Source of the DNA: Bacteroidota bacterium
GTDB lineage: Bacteria > Bacteroidota > Bacteroidia > B-17B0 > Aurantibacillaceae
Direction: 5' to 3'
Length of the DNA: 6,896 nt
Assembly (NCBI GenBank): GCA_947449125.1
Contig: CANFQR010000075.1
Coordinates: 1-6,896 of the forward strand
The notes below the pieces were generated by a model that was not told the origin of the DNA, searched no databases, and worked only from the letters and a program-made list of their open reading frames with translations. How positions within the stretch are numbered: the stretch's first letter is position 1; the number at the start of each line of letters is the position of its first letter. Below are positions 4,963 to 6,896 of the stretch, in pieces. Both the position numbers and the translations under genes were made by a program.

Positions 4963-6896
4963 TTAGTCTTTAATTAATTCAACCCATCCTTTAAGTGGTT
5001 CACTTTTTTGATCTGGGTAAAAAATATAATAATAGGTTGATGTGCTTAGTTTTCCAATATTTTCCTTAGCTGGCCAAGCTCTGTTAATATTATCATACCC
5101 ATATACTTCATAAATTAATTGTCCCCATCTGTTATAAATTAATAGATGGTTATCTGGGAAATCTTGAATGTTATCAATTGTGAAAACATCATTTACTCCA
5201 TCACCGTTTGCGGTAATGCCGTTATAAATTTTAATGTCACAGAAATCTACTTTTATTGTTACGCTTTGTTCTTGAGATAAACAGCCATTTGTAGCTGTAC
5301 CAACAACAAAATAAGTAGTTGTAACACTTGGAGATATTGAAATGCTGGATGAGTTATCTATAAGTGGACTCCATGAATAAGAATTTGCCCCGATTACATT
5401 TAATGTTACAGTTTTGTTGTTACAGATATTTAGAGAGCTGGCAATTAAAGTTATTACTGGTGAAGGATTTACGGTAACTGATATAGTTTGGGTGTTATTA
5501 CATCCTTGAGCATTAGTTCCGATTATGGAATATGTCTCACTTGCTGTAGGAGTTAAAGTAAATGAATTACCTAAAATATTACCTGGAGCCAATGTGTAGT
5601 TCAAAGCACCAAATGCATTTAATGCAATTGTTGAATTACTGCAAATAATAGTGTTGCTGGCCACTATAGAAATTGTAGGGATAGGATTAACCTGTATGGA
5701 AATGGTAGTTGAATCTTTACATATTCCGTTTGCGCCAAATATAGTATATGTAGAATTAGAAGTTGGAGAAACAATAACACTATTACTTGAGCTGCCTAAA
5801 GGATTCCAAGAGAAAGTTGTTGCACCATCGGCTATTAATATAGTTGATTCACCTTCGCAAATTATTGAATTTGATACTGTCACACTTAATGAAGGTATTG
5901 AAGCTACATTGATTGTAACAGTCTCGGAATTTACGCAACCATTTAAATCAGTTCCCACCAAACTATATATTGTTGTAGCTGATGGATTCACGTTTAAGTT
6001 TGCTCCGTTTGATAAGTTAGGGAACCAAGTGTAAGAATTTGCTCCGCCTGCAGTTAAAGTCGCTGATGAGTTTGTGCATATTAAAGTTGAACTTGGTATA
6101 ATTGTAAGATTAGGTAAGGCATTAACAACAATACTAATGGTTTGAGTATTTCCGCATCCTAAATTATCACTTCCAGAAACAGTGAAGGTAGTATTTGCAG
6201 TTGGGCTTACTATAACATTACTTCCAGATAATAATCCTGGGTACCAGGTATAAGTTGTAGCTCCATTGGCTGATAATGAAAGAGACTGACCTGCGCATAA
6301 ATTAGTTGTATTAGTATTTAAGGAGATAACTGGTAAACTATTTACTACCGCTGGTATTGTGAATGTTGGAGAAGTACATCCTAAATATGTTACATTTAAA
6401 CTATAAGTGCCGTTGTTTGAATTAGAAACATTATTAATTATAGGGAATTGTGATGTTGATAAGAATGAATTTGGACCTGACCAGTTATAAATAGTTCCCG
6501 GTGTAGTAACTGCTGTAAATGATAGTGTTCCGCCTTCACAAATAGGTGAGTTATTAGATATTATAGGCATACCCGGAATATTATTTACAACAACCGAAAC
6601 AACTGTGCTTGTTGATGAACAATTGTTGATGTCTGTAACCGTTACAAAATAATTACCGCTCGAAATTACTGATATACTTTGTGTTGTTATATTGTTATTC
6701 CAAAGATATCCGTTGGATGAATTGGCAGTTAAAATTAAGCTATCCCCTGCACAGATTGTATTAGAACCACTGGCAGAGATTGTGGCTATAGGATTAGAAT
6801 TAACAACAACTGAAACTGTTTGGGAATTAGAACAACCATTAACATCAGTACCAACAACGCTGTAGTTAGTGGATGCAATTGGTGATTCAGTTATTA
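4963..6896 (-). CDS. Partial T9SS type B cargo: Ig-like repeat surface protein with gliding-motility C-terminal domain
   Basis: The frame is open without a stop from 4963 to the right edge, giving the C-terminal 643 residues; the N-terminus lies outside the window. The ATG at 6570 is internal (…NNIPGMPIISNN…), because the same frame upstream continues the repeat pattern for 108 more residues. The visible part is one partial and seven complete Ig/PKD-like modules of about 72-80 residues. Each has a Cys near its start (IC or LC) and a second Cys, usually in a GC or NC step, and most have a central Trp. The last 91 residues are a CHU_C / gliding-motility-associated domain (GITANGDGVNDVF, LLIYNRWGQLIYE, KGWVELIKD). 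Such domains direct export by the T9SS type B route, and cargo includes SprB-like adhesins and other surface or secreted proteins. No enzyme domain is visible, so adhesin is the best guess, but the missing N-terminal part could hold one. It is the first visible gene of the minus-strand run with PorP/SprF 4 nt downstream. Confidence 0.93.
   Translation of the reverse strand, partial: ITESPIASTNYSVVGTDVNGCSNSQTVSVVVNSNPIATISASGSNTICAGDSLILTANSSNGYLWNNNITTQSISVISSGNYFVTVTDINNCSSTSTVVSVVVNNIPGMPIISNNSPICEGGTLSFTAVTTPGTIYNWSGPNSFLSTSQFPIINNVSNSNNGTYSLNVTYLGCTSPTFTIPAVVNSLPVISLNTNTTNLCAGQSLSLSANGATTYTWYPGLLSGSNVIVSPTANTTFTVSGSDNLGCGNTQTISIVVNALPNLTIIPSSTLICTNSSATLTAGGANSYTWFPNLSNGANLNVNPSATTIYSLVGTDLNGCVNSETVTINVASIPSLSVTVSNSIICEGESTILIADGATTFSWNPLGSSSNSVIVSPTSNSTYTIFGANGICKDSTTISIQVNPIPTISIVASNTIICSNSTIALNAFGALNYTLAPGNILGNSFTLTPTASETYSIIGTNAQGCNNTQTISVTVNPSPVITLIASSLNICNNKTVTLNVIGANSYSWSPLIDNSSSISISPSVTTTYFVVGTATNGCLSQEQSVTIKVDFCDIKIYNGITANGDGVNDVFTIDNIQDFPDNHLLIYNRWGQLIYEVYGYDNINRAWPAKENIGKLSTSTYYYIFYPDQKSEPLKGWVELIKD
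4966..5238 (-). other. CHU_C / T9SS type B sorting domain (encoded)
   Basis: This stretch encodes the last 91 residues before the stop. Recognisable landmarks are NGDGVNDVF, FPDNHLLIYNRWGQLIYE, a Trp at 5076-5074, TYYYIFY and a terminal KGWVELIKD. The first half is canonical for the gliding-motility-associated C-terminal domain. In the second half the usual W-D-G turn and the Pro/Gly of the LPxGTYYY segment are replaced (RAWPAK and LSTSTYYY). As known for type B domains, it is expected to act as the signal recognised by the T9SS at the outer membrane. Confidence 0.92.
5239..6896 (-). repeat. Tandem Ig/PKD-like modules in the type B cargo gene
   Basis: Reading from the right edge there is a partial module (6793-6896), then complete ones at 6577-6792, 6334-6576, 6115-6333, 5896-6114, 5680-5895, 5461-5679 and 5239-5460. 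The last five share one pattern: Pro-x-(I/L) start, (I/L)C near residue 13, a GA-x-x-(Y/F)-x-W-x-P core, (S/T)P, a T-x-(Y/F) strand, G(T/S), a second Cys in most copies, and a V-x-V-N-like end. The two at 6334-6792 belong to different subtypes (a W-N-N-N-I-T-T-Q core and a W-S-G-P-N core). Paired cysteines suggest one disulphide per module. The copies are well diverged at DNA level, so this is an old array. Confidence 0.9.

Noticed and set aside
5651..6034. Plus-strand open frame (127 codons) opposite the Ig-like array
   Set aside because: It is a shadow of the Ig-like repeats on the other strand, with no recognisable domain or start region.

Overview
The window comes from a low-GC member of the Bacteroidota. 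The main evidence is a set of type IX secretion system (T9SS) families found essentially only in that phylum: a PorP/SprF outer-membrane protein, a PorE-like TPR/PD40/OmpA protein, and a protein ending in a gliding-motility-associated (CHU_C, T9SS type B) C-terminal domain. Start regions lack clear Shine-Dalgarno sequences, which also fits the phylum. The genus cannot be read from the sequence.

Layout. Positions 1-323 (minus) hold the N-terminal part of a polytopic membrane protein of the lysylphosphatidylglycerol synthase TM / flippase-like family; its C-terminal part lies beyond the left edge. After a 23-bp divergent gap, ruvC (347-904, plus) is complete with all four catalytic acidic residues. 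ruvC converges on the long minus-strand block with a single base between the two stop codons. The rest of the window (906-6896) is a minus-strand gene run, read from right to left: the C-terminal 643 residues of a very repetitive surface protein (Ig-like repeats plus type B sorting domain; its start lies outside the window), then a PorP/SprF protein 4 nt downstream, then a 1022-residue PorE-like OmpA-family protein 6 nt further on.

How the genes fit together. The three minus-strand genes read as one operon that makes a T9SS type B cargo, its dedicated PorP/SprF-type outer-membrane partner, and a periplasmic peptidoglycan-binding protein that probably anchors the PorP/SprF protein to the cell wall. 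This architecture is known in outline (SprB/SprF of gliding Bacteroidota, PorP/PorE of Porphyromonas). The local details worth a look are the four-fold bipartite repeat in the PorE-like protein, the mixed Ig-like array with one lost core tryptophan, and the atypical end of the sorting domain. ruvC and the flippase-like gene look like unrelated housekeeping neighbours.

I saw no tRNA, rRNA, CRISPR array, insertion sequence or convincing intrinsic terminator. There is no gene-free stretch longer than 23 bp. I did not find a clearly undescribed system; the most interesting content is the secretion/anchoring cassette.
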